The position numbers were made by a program, and so were the translations under genes. 64,000 nucleotides of DNA. Source: Anaerolineae bacterium. Lineage in GTDB: Bacteria; Chloroflexota; Anaerolineae; Caldilineales; Caldilineaceae. The DNA lies in assembly GCA_030432295.1 (NCBI GenBank), contig JAUIHI010000009.1, forward strand, positions 1 to 64,000, read 5' to 3'. The notes beneath the pieces were generated by a model. It was not told the origin of the DNA. It searched no databases and saw nothing but the letters and a program-made list of their open reading frames with translations. Positions 51,273 to 59,886 of the stretch are shown here, piece after piece; positions within the stretch are counted from its first letter, which is position 1, and the number at the start of each line of letters is the position of its first letter.

Positions 51273-54194
51273 TCAAGGCTGGGCAGGCGATTGGACACGA
51301 ATGCGAGCGACTTCGACAAAATCATCCCCATTGGGCAGGCGCAGACGGGGCAATCCGTTGCGGTTGGCGTCGTAGACCGCAACGATCAGCCGGTATTCGC
51401 CGGGCTGTTCGGGCGCGGCCAGCTTTATTATCTGGGAAAGTACCTCATTCGGCAACCAGGTGGACGAGCCGCGGGGCAGGTTTTCGTCTGCCTGCCCCGC
51501 CGGACGTCCGTCGCCGTCCAGCCATTGCACGCTCATTGTGTAATCGGTGGAGGCAGGAACATAGCTCTGCCAGACGAATGTCAGCGGCAGAATAGCGCCT
51601 GGCTCGATCTCGGCTGGCAAATCGCTCTCTGTCAGACCAGCCAGCGTAACCGCTTCGCCAAAGCGGGCCGATAGCTGGGGCGTAAGCGGTGGCAGGTCAA
51701 AATGGCGGCTGCTGGACAGAACCGTCACCGGCAGTTCGACGGGTCGGGTAGGCATCGATTCGGATGTGAGTTCCAGCCAGTAGTCCCCCGGCGGCAGGTC
51801 AAGCGGGACAGGAATCTGATGCACAGTTCGGATGGGCTGCTGGGCCGGCAGACTGAGATCGACAGTCAGCGATTGTCCGCCGCGCTGAATGGCCCGTTCC
51901 CGTTCGTTCCAATGGACTGTCAGGCCGTCAACCCGTTGGACCACAGGCGTATACCAGAGGATCTGGAGCAGAAAAGATTCACCCGCGCTGGCGCTGCTGT
52001 TGACAAGAATTGGGCGCACAAAAAGGTCATCCACAAGCGGATGCCAGGTGGTCGGGTCTTCGCCTTCCGACAGCGGAATCGGTTGGGGCAGCGCAATTTC
52101 GATGGTCGTGCGCTTGCCCTGCCGTGTGCCATCTGCGCTCAGCAGGTCCATCCCTGTCGTATCGACGGCGGGGTCGTAAACGCCCAGACGCAGTTGATAG
52201 TTCCCCGCGGGTGCGCCCGCGCCGATCCACTCGGCCACTGGAATCCGGCCTGCCACAATCTGGCCGATCTGCCAGCGGAAGGTGGGAAAGTCATAGGCCG
52301 AAAGGCGCCGGTCCCCAATGCGGGAAAAGAGAAGGCCTGCTTCCGTGCGGGTCTCACCGGTCAGGTAGAGATCGGGCAGAGGCGTCTGGGGGTGGGTCAG
52401 TCGCCAGAAGAGGAGCAGGTCTCCGTTTTCCTCAACGGAATAGCCCAGCAATTCCACGGCATCGCCAAAATTGGCCTGAACGGGCTGTTGGATAGGCGGC
52501 GCGTCGCTGATGGCCCGGGCGTCCAGTTGGGTGTAGTGGCGCAGTTTCAGCCCCCAAAATTGGGGGTAAAAGGGTTGCTCGACACCGGCCCGGTTGAGTT
52601 GTATCCCCGCCGCGTCCGCGGGATCGATCACATCTTCCTGCCAGTCCACCAGCCACACGCCGGTTTTGTCCAACAGGGCCGGGCGCAAAATGGCCGTGCT
52701 GTTGTCCAGGTCCACCACTGCGTTGACGTCCAAAATTTCGATGTTGGGTAGGCGCACGGGTTCGATTTCCGGCGCGTAGTAACGCCAGACAGGCCAGGCG
52801 TGGCCGCTGACCAGTACCACCGCTTCATCCTCGCCCATCTGTCCCTGGATATACGAGGTCAGTTCCCGCCACTGGTCTTTGGTAAAGGCTGTGTCCGTAA
52901 ACCAGTTGCGATCCGCCTGGATAAATCCAGCCAAAAGCAACCCCGTCCCCACCAGACCAGCAATCGCAGGTAAGGCGCGGGGTTGGGTGTTGCAGGCCAC
53001 CCGTTGCAACTGCTGCCAGATGGGTACGAAAGCCCGCAGCAGCCCGGCCAATCCTGCGCTCCAAATCATCAGCAGCCCCGGTAGGGCCACCATCACATAG
53101 CGGGCGTTGAATTTGGGCGTAAAAGAGGCAAGGGTGAGGACGGCAGCGATAGGGATGAGGAGCAGTAGAAGAGGATATTGGACCCTATAGAATGCGGAAT
53201 GCGGAATGCGGAATGCGGAATTGGGGATCGTCTCCGCGTCTGTTGCCGTTTTCCGTTTTGCATCTACCTTCAGTCCGATCAGTGCCAGAACTGTCACTGC
53301 TGCGTACATCCAGAGCAGGCGGGTGGCCTGGCCTTCTAGCACCGTCTCGCCGCTGGTGAAGCGGATGGCGATGGCGGTCAGGGCTTCCCACAGTTTGAAC
53401 GAACCTTCCCAATAGCTGGTGTCCACATCCAGCCGGGCGAAGAGATTGCCCAGCCAGGGGGTGAAGAGGAGGAAGACAGCAGTGTTGGCGAGAAGCCAGG
53501 GGAGGAGATTAGAGATGGGAGATGGGAGATGGGGGCGGGTCTGTAATGTGTGATGTGGGCTTCTGAAAAGTTGCAGAAGGTAGGCAACATTGACCGCCAG
53601 GAGCAGAAAGACGGCGAAATAGTGGGTGTAGAGCGCAGCCGTAGCCAACGCCACATAGACGCCCCACTGAATTACCTGAAAACCCTTTGGATCACCGCTG
53701 CTTTGCCCCGTTGCCGCGGGCCTCTTCCCTTCCCAATATCCAATATTCAATAACCAATACCCAATACCCACTCCCAGCGCCACCAGGAGCGTATACATCC
53801 GTGCTTCCTGGCTGTAGTAGAGAAGAAGCGGGTGAAAGGCCGCGAAAAGCCCGGCCAGTACACCCGCCAACTGGCTGCGACTCCAGCGAATGGTCAGGGC
53901 GGAGAGAAGGGGGAGAATCAGCAGACCAAAGAAGACCGACGGGAAACGCAGGCTCCACTCGCCCCATCCGGCCAGCCGTCCCCAGCCGGAGACGAGCGCG
54001 TAGTAGAGGGGGGGCTGAATGTCGTCCGCGGTCCACTGGGCCAAGGATGCCAGATCGTACTGGGCCACAATCGCGGTCACGCCCTCGTCGTACCAGAGGC
54101 TTTGGCCGTCCAGTCTGTAGACGCGCAGGGCAAAGGCGCTCAGAATCAGCGCCAGGAGAAGAATACGAAAAAGATTGGAGGTAGAACCAGGCAT
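51273..54194 (-). CDS. large GT-C (GT39-like) membrane glycosyltransferase with soluble C-terminal domains
   Basis: The 973-residue product has about twelve N-terminal TM helices. Its first loop LDGQSLWYDEGVTAIVAQYD carries the D/E motif of ArnT/GT39 enzymes that use polyprenyl-phosphate sugars, and FHPLLLYYSQEARMY is also typical. Residues about 475 onward are soluble, with several beta modules; the last (LPLTFVWQSYVPASTDYTMS to DFVEVARIRV) resembles the C-terminus of the protein at 60249. Codons near 140-155, 220 and 324-334 are repeat-derived (GYWLLNIGYW, SPISN, PNSAFRIPHSAF). The start at 54194 is the best Met before the first helix; longer readings are possible. Confidence 0.8.
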   Translation of the reverse strand: MPGSTSNLFRILLLALILSAFALRVYRLDGQSLWYDEGVTAIVAQYDLASLAQWTADDIQPPLYYALVSGWGRLAGWGEWSLRFPSVFFGLLILPLLSALTIRWSRSQLAGVLAGLFAAFHPLLLYYSQEARMYTLLVALGVGIGYWLLNIGYWEGKRPAATGQSSGDPKGFQVIQWGVYVALATAALYTHYFAVFLLLAVNVAYLLQLFRSPHHTLQTRPHLPSPISNLLPWLLANTAVFLLFTPWLGNLFARLDVDTSYWEGSFKLWEALTAIAIRFTSGETVLEGQATRLLWMYAAVTVLALIGLKVDAKRKTATDAETIPNSAFRIPHSAFYRVQYPLLLLLIPIAAVLTLASFTPKFNARYVMVALPGLLMIWSAGLAGLLRAFVPIWQQLQRVACNTQPRALPAIAGLVGTGLLLAGFIQADRNWFTDTAFTKDQWRELTSYIQGQMGEDEAVVLVSGHAWPVWRYYAPEIEPVRLPNIEILDVNAVVDLDNSTAILRPALLDKTGVWLVDWQEDVIDPADAAGIQLNRAGVEQPFYPQFWGLKLRHYTQLDARAISDAPPIQQPVQANFGDAVELLGYSVEENGDLLLFWRLTHPQTPLPDLYLTGETRTEAGLLFSRIGDRRLSAYDFPTFRWQIGQIVAGRIPVAEWIGAGAPAGNYQLRLGVYDPAVDTTGMDLLSADGTRQGKRTTIEIALPQPIPLSEGEDPTTWHPLVDDLFVRPILVNSSASAGESFLLQILWYTPVVQRVDGLTVHWNERERAIQRGGQSLTVDLSLPAQQPIRTVHQIPVPLDLPPGDYWLELTSESMPTRPVELPVTVLSSSRHFDLPPLTPQLSARFGEAVTLAGLTESDLPAEIEPGAILPLTFVWQSYVPASTDYTMSVQWLDGDGRPAGQADENLPRGSSTWLPNEVLSQIIKLAAPEQPGEYRLIVAVYDANRNGLPRLRLPNGDDFVEVARIRVQSPAQP
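53191..53223. repeat. GAATGCG tandem heptamers inside the GT-C gene
   Basis: There are four to five tandem copies of the heptamer AATGCGG, read in frame on the minus strand as PNSAFRIPHSAF. It lies in a cytoplasmic or loop segment between helices. Confidence 0.8.
53731..53772. repeat. CCAATAT/CCAATAC tandem heptamers inside the GT-C gene
   Basis: Units CCAATAT, CCAATAT, TCAATAA, CCAATAC, CCAATAC are read in frame as GIGYWLLNIGYW. It is the same family as the intergenic hairpins at 5722, 6657, 11178 and 12426. Confidence 0.8.
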
Positions 54195-54355
54195 CCCAGT
54201 AGGCCAAAATGAAAGCGGGGATGCGGACGAGTTAGGCACGATTGCACACAGACAGTTTTCCCCACACTTTGGCACAGTATATCACAATATCACACCCCGT
54301 CATCGATCTGAGACCGGTGGGGTTTGGCTGGCGCATTCCACAAATGGGAGCAAGC

Positions 54356-54435
54356 AAGTGCCGGGGACTTCACGCTGGGCAATTGTTCTCTTCGAGCGGG
54401 ATTGCTCCCCGCATTATCGCAAGTCCCCGGCACTT
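54356..54435. repeat. inverted repeat AAGTGCCGGGGACTT
   Basis: Perfect 15-bp arms at 54356-54370 and 54421-54435 surround a 50-bp interior. It lies in the 386-bp gap between divergent genes 51273-54194 and 54581-55561, where no other gene or clear promoter was seen. Confidence 0.7.
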
Positions 54436-54580
54436 TTCTATATTCACTCCAATCTGGGGCGTACCCGGTTTGACAGCGAAGCCAGCGCGTGATTTACTGC
54501 GAAGATGCGCGCAGGGCCGTTTTCAGTGTAGAATGGGGTGTGCGCTTTTGGACAGAACCACTCATCGAACGGAGCATACG

Positions 54581-55561
54581 ATGGATAAAATACGCTGGGG
54601 TATTCTTGGCACAGGCCGCATCGCTGGCGACTTTGCCCGGGGCTTGGCTGCGGTGGACGACGCCGAGCTGGTGGCCGTCGGTTCCCGCACCGCGGAATCG
54701 GCCAACGCCTTTGCCGACAAATTTTCTGTGCCCACCCGTCACGCATCCTACGAAGCACTGGCAAATGACCCGAATGTCGATATTGTCTATGTCGCCACCC
54801 CCCATTCCCTGCACAAAGAGAATACAATCCTCTGTCTCGAAGGGGGGCGGGCTGTGCTTTGTGAGAAGCCCTTTGCCATCAACGCGGGCGAAGCCGAGGA
54901 GATGATTGCCGCATCCCAGCGTACGGGCAAATTTCTGATGGAGGCCATGTGGACCCACTGCCTGCCACACATGCAAGAGGTAGCCCGGCTGATTGCAGAC
55001 GGGTCCATCGGTGATATTCAGGTCATCCAGGCCGACTTCTGCTTCCGCTCGAAGGTGAATCCGGCCAGCCGTCTCTACCGCCCGGAACTGGGCGGCGGCG
55101 CGCTGCTGGATGTGGGTGTCTATCCTGTGGCCCTGGCCTACCGCTTCCTGGGCCAGCCGGATGCGGTGCGCACCTGGGCCCACCTGGGCGTAACCGGCGT
55201 GGACGAGAACGCGGGGATGGTCTTCGGCTACAACAGTGGCGCAATGGCGGTGTTGACCACTTCCGTGCGGGCCAACACCCACCACATCGCCCGCATATCC
55301 GGCTCCGCGGGCGAGATTGTTGTCCACGAACGCTGGTGGGCGCCGTCCAGTTTTACCCTGCGCCGGGACGGCCACGAACCTCAGGAATTCCACCCGGAAA
55401 GTGTGGGCAACGGCTGGAACTACGAAGCCATCGAAGCGGGCCGCTGTCTGCGCGCTGGCCTGACCGAAAGTCCAATCGTCCCCCACGCCGACACCCTGGC
55501 CGTCATGCGCCTGCTGGACGGGCTGCGGGCCGAGTGGGGCTTGCGCTATCCGATGGAGTAG
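54581..55561 (+). CDS. Gfo/Idh/MocA family oxidoreductase
   Basis: This is a 326-residue NAD(P)-dependent sugar or polyol dehydrogenase. The Rossmann motif is IRWGILGTGRIAGDFARGL, the EKP motif is VLCEKPFAINAGEAEEM, and the catalytic region is GGGALLDVGVYPVALAYRFLG, as in dimeric dihydrodiol dehydrogenase/glucose-fructose oxidoreductase relatives. The ATG at 54581 has GGAG seven bases ahead; the frame extends upstream without conserved sequence. It is followed by an aldo/keto reductase on the same strand. Confidence 0.92.
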   Translation: MDKIRWGILGTGRIAGDFARGLAAVDDAELVAVGSRTAESANAFADKFSVPTRHASYEALANDPNVDIVYVATPHSLHKENTILCLEGGRAVLCEKPFAINAGEAEEMIAASQRTGKFLMEAMWTHCLPHMQEVARLIADGSIGDIQVIQADFCFRSKVNPASRLYRPELGGGALLDVGVYPVALAYRFLGQPDAVRTWAHLGVTGVDENAGMVFGYNSGAMAVLTTSVRANTHHIARISGSAGEIVVHERWWAPSSFTLRRDGHEPQEFHPESVGNGWNYEAIEAGRCLRAGLTESPIVPHADTLAVMRLLDGLRAEWGLRYPME

Positions 55562-55564
55562 GTG

Positions 55565-55652
55565 ATCGGTTGATTATTTGACTGGGGTACTTGCACACGC
55601 CACGAATCAACCAATCAACCAGTGAACCAATGAACTAAGCAACGAATCAACA
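55565..55652. repeat. ATCAACCA short-repeat element
   Basis: GGTTGATTATTTGACTGG is mirrored by AATCAACCAATCAACCAGTGAACCAATGAAC, with a further AATCAAC. It occupies the gap between the two oxidoreductase genes. Confidence 0.7.
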
Positions 55653-55669
55653 GTTTTTGGAGAACACAA

Positions 55670-56629
55670 ATGGACTACGGAAAAGTACCGGGCATTGACA
55701 AACCGATCTCCCGTCTGGTGCAGGGCACGGTGATGCTGCACACCAGCCATCTGGACGAGGATTTCGCCCTGCTGGACGCTATCTACGAAGCAGGTGGCAC
55801 GACTTTTGATACTGCCCACGGCTACGGCGGCGGGGAATGCGAGCGCAGCCTGGGCGCGTGGATCAACAGCCGGGGCATCCGGGACAAAGTAGTGATTCTG
55901 GGCAAGGGCGCGCACCACAACCGGGACCGCCAGCGGGTGACACCCTACGACATCACCAGCGATCTCCACGACTCTCTGGCCCGCATGAAAGTGGACTTCA
56001 TCGACCTCTACGTCCTGCACCGGGACGATCCCTCCAATCCGGTGGGGCCGATTGTAGAGGTGTTGAACGAGCATCACAAAGCGGGCAAAATCGGCAGCTT
56101 TGGCGGATCCAACTGGACGCCCGCCCGCATCGCCGAGGCTAACGCCTACGCCGCGGCCAACGGGCTGAAACCTTTCGTCGTCAGCAGCCCCAACTTCAGT
56201 ATGGCCGTGCAGAAGGAATCTCCCTGGGAGAACTGCCTGAGCATAGCCGGGCCGGATGCGGCCGCGGACCGGGCCTGGTACAAAGAGCAGAAGATGCCCC
56301 TCTTCGTCTGGTCGAGCCTGGCCGGTGGCTTCCTCACAGGCCGCTTTCGCCGGGACAATTTGGACAGCTTCAGCGGCTATAACGACGAACTGGTCGTGCG
56401 CTGCTATTGCACCGAAGAGAACTTCGGCCGCATCGACCGGGCTGAGGAAATCGGCAAAGCCAAAGGGCTGACCCTTCCCCAGATTTCCCTCTCCTACGTA
56501 CTGCACAGCGGACTGGATGTCTACGCGCTGGTGGGGACCCGCACGGGCGACGAGTTCCGGGAGAACATCCACGCCAGCCAGGTGAAGCTGAGCGCAGAGG
56601 AAGTGGCGTATATTAACGGCGGGGCATAA
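55670..56629 (+). CDS. aldo/keto reductase family oxidoreductase
   Basis: The 319-residue product is a NADPH-dependent TIM-barrel reductase. The tetrad is visible as D and Y in TTFDTAHGYGGGECE, K in VILGKGAHHNRD and H in YVLHRDDPSNP. The later MPLFVWSSLAGGFLTGRF and YALVGTRTGDEF are the NADP-binding region. It is similar to YajO/L-glyceraldehyde 3-phosphate reductase-like members. GGAGAACACAA precedes the ATG. It likely shares a transcript with the Gfo/Idh gene. Confidence 0.92.
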   Translation: MDYGKVPGIDKPISRLVQGTVMLHTSHLDEDFALLDAIYEAGGTTFDTAHGYGGGECERSLGAWINSRGIRDKVVILGKGAHHNRDRQRVTPYDITSDLHDSLARMKVDFIDLYVLHRDDPSNPVGPIVEVLNEHHKAGKIGSFGGSNWTPARIAEANAYAAANGLKPFVVSSPNFSMAVQKESPWENCLSIAGPDAAADRAWYKEQKMPLFVWSSLAGGFLTGRFRRDNLDSFSGYNDELVVRCYCTEENFGRIDRAEEIGKAKGLTLPQISLSYVLHSGLDVYALVGTRTGDEFRENIHASQVKLSAEEVAYINGGA

Positions 56630-56636
56630 TTCTCAA

Positions 56637-56669
56637 AGAAGTTCAACTTTTCGGAAAAGTCGAACTTCT
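56637..56669. repeat. GAAGTCGAACTTCT-family inverted repeat
   Basis: AGAAGTTCAACTTTTC (56637-56652) pairs with GAAAAGTCGAACTTCT (56654-56669) with one G-T mismatch. It lies eight bases after the aldo/keto reductase stop and is kin to 19624-19676. Confidence 0.75.
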
Positions 56670-56713
56670 GGAATATCGAAAACTTAGTTTCCAGAGTGTC
56701 GAAGGAAGAAACG

Positions 56714-57670
56714 ATGAAAGTTCTTGTCACCGGCGGGGCCGGTTTTATTGGGAGCCACGTGGCCGACGGGCTGCTGGCCGCGGGCCATCAGGTGGTGGTG
56801 GTGGACAATCTGTACACAGGGAAAACGAAGAATGTCCCGGCAGGGGCGACCTTTTACGAGGCTGATCTGCGGGATCAGCCCCGGCTGTCCGAGATTTTTG
56901 CGGTGGAGAAGCCCGATGCTATCGCCCATCAGGCCGCGCTGGCCAATGTGCGCGACAGTATGACAGACCCGGCCACCTACGCCCAGGTGAACGTCGTGGG
57001 CACGCTCCACCTGCTGGAGTTGGCCCGCAAGCACGGAGTGAAGAAAATTGTCTTTGCCAGCACTGGCGGAGCCACCTACGGCGAAGGCTACAGCGAGGAC
57101 GGCGGCCCCACCGGTGGTGGGCGACTTCCCTTTACCGAAGCCAGCAAGGCCCAGCCCAAAGATAACTACGGGGCCAACAAACTGAGCTGCGAATATCATC
57201 TGGACCTCTACTGGCAGAACTACGGGCTGGACTACGTGGCCCTGCGCTACCCGAATGTCTATGGCCCCCGCCAGGACAGCAAAGGCGAGGCGGGCGTCAT
57301 CGCAATTTTCGCTGGCGCGATGCTGCAAAACCTGCCCACCAAAATCACCGGCGACGGCAAGCAGATTCGGGATTTCTGCTTTGTGGGCGACATTGCCCGA
57401 GCCAACCGGCTGGCGTTAGAGAGCGACGCCCACGGCATTATCAATGTGGGCACAGGCGTCCCCACGGACATCAACCGGGTCCACGCTGTGCTGTCGGTTG
57501 CCACTGGCTACACCCAGGCCCCGGTCTACGTGGCCCGGCCCGCGGGTGAGGTACTGGCAACCTATCTGGACAGTTCAAAAGCGAAAAATGTGCTGGGCTG
57601 GCAGGCGGAAGTTACACTGGAAGAGGGGATGGCGCGCACGGTGGCGTGGCTGCGGGGAGTTGCTTCCTAA
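56714..57670 (+). CDS. UDP-glucose 4-epimerase-like NAD-dependent epimerase
   Basis: The 318-residue product is an extended short-chain dehydrogenase of the GalE type: MKVLVTGGAGFIGSHVADGLL, HQAALANVRDSMTDPATYAQVNVVGTLHLLELA, FASTGGATYGEG, catalytic Y and K in DNYGANKLSCEYHL, and ALRYPNVYGPRQ. GAAGGAAGAAACG precedes the ATG at 56714. It likely supplies galactose- or other 4-epimer nucleotide sugars. Its end overlaps the convergent DUF5615 gene by four bases. Confidence 0.9.
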   Translation: MKVLVTGGAGFIGSHVADGLLAAGHQVVVVDNLYTGKTKNVPAGATFYEADLRDQPRLSEIFAVEKPDAIAHQAALANVRDSMTDPATYAQVNVVGTLHLLELARKHGVKKIVFASTGGATYGEGYSEDGGPTGGGRLPFTEASKAQPKDNYGANKLSCEYHLDLYWQNYGLDYVALRYPNVYGPRQDSKGEAGVIAIFAGAMLQNLPTKITGDGKQIRDFCFVGDIARANRLALESDAHGIINVGTGVPTDINRVHAVLSVATGYTQAPVYVARPAGEVLATYLDSSKAKNVLGWQAEVTLEEGMARTVAWLRGVAS

Positions 57671-58026
57671 TCGATTCGGCGAATCCGATGGCGATCTTTC
57701 TCGATGACTACAAAACTGTGCTGAATATCCTCCTCGACTTGGAGGGACAGAAATCGTGCCAGTTCGGTGTGAATATCGGATAGCGTCAGTGGCGTTATAC
57801 GCAGAAGGATTACGCCGTTGTGGGAGAACCTCCGGGAAAAGACGAGGGAGCCGAAGTCTTTATCCCGGGTGATGAGAATTCGGCCTTCGGTAGCTGCAAA
57901 TTGCAGGATTTCCCGGTCAACCGCTTGACTCATTTCTACATCGGCAGCCGTCACTACGTCGTGGCCCAGCGATCTCAAAAATTCAACGGTCAGGCGATAG
58001 ACGTCCTGATCGCAAAAGATACGCAT
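57667..58026 (-). CDS. DUF5615 PIN-like protein (putative toxin)
   Basis: The 119-residue product begins MRIFCDQDVYRLTVEFLRSLGHDVVTAADVEMSQAVDREILQ and has ILITRDKDFGSLVF, the acidic residues of PIN-like DUF5615 proteins. These are encoded beside DUF433 genes and regarded as toxin-antitoxin-like modules. The ATG overlaps the DUF433 stop by one base. It may be a ribonuclease. Confidence 0.85.
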   Translation of the reverse strand: MRIFCDQDVYRLTVEFLRSLGHDVVTAADVEMSQAVDREILQFAATEGRILITRDKDFGSLVFSRRFSHNGVILLRITPLTLSDIHTELARFLSLQVEEDIQHSFVVIEKDRHRIRRID

Positions 58027-58259
58027 CAGACTGCCAGAGCCAAATGAACTTCCTCTGCTTTGACCAGATTGACCGCATAGCGAATGCAGGCGCGGATATC
58101 ATCAATTGCGAGGATTGGATAGTAGTCGCGAATGATTGTGTCGAAGCCAATACCGGCTTCTAACAACTCTAAGACGGCATAGACGGGGACCCGCGTACCT
58201 GCGACAGTCGGTTGGGCAAAATGCACTTCGGGATCGATGACGATGCGATTTTGATCCAT
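58026..58259 (-). CDS. DUF433 domain protein (putative antitoxin)
   Basis: The 77-residue product is a complete DUF433 domain: IVIDPEVHFAQPTVAGTRVPVYAVLELLEAGIGFDTIIRDYYPILAIDDIRACIRYA. This is a winged-helix-like DNA-binding fold that accompanies DUF5615. It presumably represses and neutralises its partner. AGGAGG lies six bases before the start. Confidence 0.87.
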   Translation of the reverse strand: MDQNRIVIDPEVHFAQPTVAGTRVPVYAVLELLEAGIGFDTIIRDYYPILAIDDIRACIRYAVNLVKAEEVHLALAV

Positions 58260-58327
58260 TGGTCAAACCTCCTTTGTATTGATCGGCAGTATACCTGAGC
58301 AGTCGCGCAAAGTCAACGGTTGGCAAA

Positions 58328-59278
58328 ATGCACATCCTCATCAACGGCTGGTTCTGGGGACAATCCACCACCGGCAGCGGACAATATCTGCACCGGCTGG
58401 TGGAGCATCTGGCCCGGGTGGAGACCGGTACGAGATTTACCCTCCTAACACCGGAAAAAAGAGATTGGGGATTGGAGATTGGAGATTGGGCGTCCCAATC
58501 TCCAATCTCCAATCTCCAATCCCCCATCCCCAACCTCCCCCGCCAACTCGCCAAACTCTATTGGGAACAGATTACGATTCCCTCGATGGCCCTACGACTC
58601 GGCGCGGATTTGCTTTTCGTCCCCTATTGGGCGGCTCCCTTCTGGCAGCCCGTCCCCACTGTCGTCACCGTCCACGACCTGATTCCCCTGCTCTTGCCTG
58701 CCTATCGGGGCGACCTGCTCAACCGTCTCTACACCGGGCTGGTCAGCCTCACCGCACGCCGGGCAGCGGCGGTGATAACGGTCAGCGAAGCCGGGGCGCG
58801 GGATGTGACAACGCATCTTTCGATTCCATCAACCCGGATTTTCCCAGTCCATCACGGCCCGAATATGGCGGAGTCAGACCAGGAAGACCGGCCAGCCCCG
58901 GACGTCATCCGCGCAAAATACGCCCTGCCGGAACGCTACTTTCTCTATCTGGGCGGTTTTGATGCGCGCAAAAATGTGGCGGGGATTCTGGCGGGCTACC
59001 GGCGCTATCTGGACAAAGGCGGCGACCCCGCTGTGAAGCTCGTCCTGGCCGGGAAGCTGCCGGAGCGGGATACCGACTTTTTCCCCGATCCCCGGCGTAT
59101 GGCCGCGGCCCTGAGTCTGGGTGAACAAATCTACTACGCGGGTTGGGTGGACGAGGCCGACAAACCCGCGCTCTACGGCGGGGCCACTGCCTATCTCTTT
59201 CCCAGCCACTACGAGGGCTTTGGGATGATGCTGCTGGAAGCGATGGCCGCGGGCTGTCCGGTGATTACAAGTCAGTAG
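58328..59278 (+). CDS. GT4 family glycosyltransferase, truncated at C-terminus
   Basis: The 316-residue product starts MHILINGWFWGQSTTGSGQYLHRL and has TVVTVHDLIPLLLP, YFLYLGGFDARKNVAGILAGYRRYL, YYAGWVDEADKPALYGGATAYLFPSHYEGFGMMLLEAMAAGCPVITS, all GT4 mannosyltransferase-like. The protein stops one residue after PVITS; normal members continue for 50-80 residues with the SLPEVxGDAAxLVDP region. The stop lies inside the 3' end of the convergent ybaK gene. An in-frame 28-bp hairpin of GATTGGA units encodes about residues 46-65. It may be inactive. Confidence 0.82.
   Translation: MHILINGWFWGQSTTGSGQYLHRLVEHLARVETGTRFTLLTPEKRDWGLEIGDWASQSPISNLQSPIPNLPRQLAKLYWEQITIPSMALRLGADLLFVPYWAAPFWQPVPTVVTVHDLIPLLLPAYRGDLLNRLYTGLVSLTARRAAAVITVSEAGARDVTTHLSIPSTRIFPVHHGPNMAESDQEDRPAPDVIRAKYALPERYFLYLGGFDARKNVAGILAGYRRYLDKGGDPAVKLVLAGKLPERDTDFFPDPRRMAAALSLGEQIYYAGWVDEADKPALYGGATAYLFPSHYEGFGMMLLEAMAAGCPVITSQ
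58463..58521. repeat. GATTGGA heptamer hairpin inside the GT4 gene
   Basis: Two 28-nt arms (58463-58490 and 58494-58521) of tandem GATTGGA/GATTGGG units pair with one mismatch around a 3-nt loop. They are read in frame as DWGLEIGDWASQSPISNLQS. Confidence 0.88.
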
Positions 59279-59780
59279 CTTCACTCAACGCAATCACTTC
59301 CGGCTCAGTGACCCGCAGCAACTCCCCCACCGTCAATTCCAGCATTGTGTGGTGATCCCCGCCGCCGCCGTAGATCAGCGCGTCGTCGCCAAAAGCAGTG
59401 ATCGCACTGTCCAACAGCACAGGCAGCCGGGTGATGTGTCCGAAGGGGGGCACGCCACCGGCTGGGAATCCCAGCAACGCCAGGACCACTTCCGGTGGGG
59501 CCAGCTTTACCCGCTTTTTGCCCACCCCAAAGCGCTCGGCCAGTGGACGCTTCTCCACCCGGCTCTCCCCGTTGCTGATCACCACCACAGGTAGCCCATC
59601 GGGCGTGGCGGGGGTCTCCACCAAAAAGAGCAACGTTTTGACAATCTGTTCCGAACGCACGCCCAGGGCCGCGGCAGCCGCGGGCACAGTGGGCGTCTCG
59701 CCGATGTCGGCGATCAATCGGGCGGCGATGGATTGTGTGGCGATAAATTCGGCCAGATCAGCCGGTGTGCGTTCAGGCAT
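59265..59780 (-). CDS. YbaK/EbsC-family aminoacyl-tRNA deacylase
   Basis: The 171-residue product belongs to the YbaK/ProX family, which hydrolyses mischarged Cys-, Ala- or other aminoacyl-tRNA(Pro). Landmarks are ALGVRSEQIVKTLLFLVE (catalytic Lys of IVKT), VVVISNGESRVEKRPLAERFG, GFPAGGVPPFGH and IYGGGGDHHTMLELTVGELLRVT. Its last codons overlap the end of the truncated glycosyltransferase gene. Confidence 0.92.
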   Translation of the reverse strand: MPERTPADLAEFIATQSIAARLIADIGETPTVPAAAAALGVRSEQIVKTLLFLVETPATPDGLPVVVISNGESRVEKRPLAERFGVGKKRVKLAPPEVVLALLGFPAGGVPPFGHITRLPVLLDSAITAFGDDALIYGGGGDHHTMLELTVGELLRVTEPEVIALSEATDL

Positions 59781-59886
59781 TGGGATACTCCGGGTTGGAT
59801 GAATGACGATTTCGCCACACTGTAGCGCAAAATTACCGTCGAATCAATTTGGCGGCTGTAAAAAACCGTTTCAACAGATCGGATGG

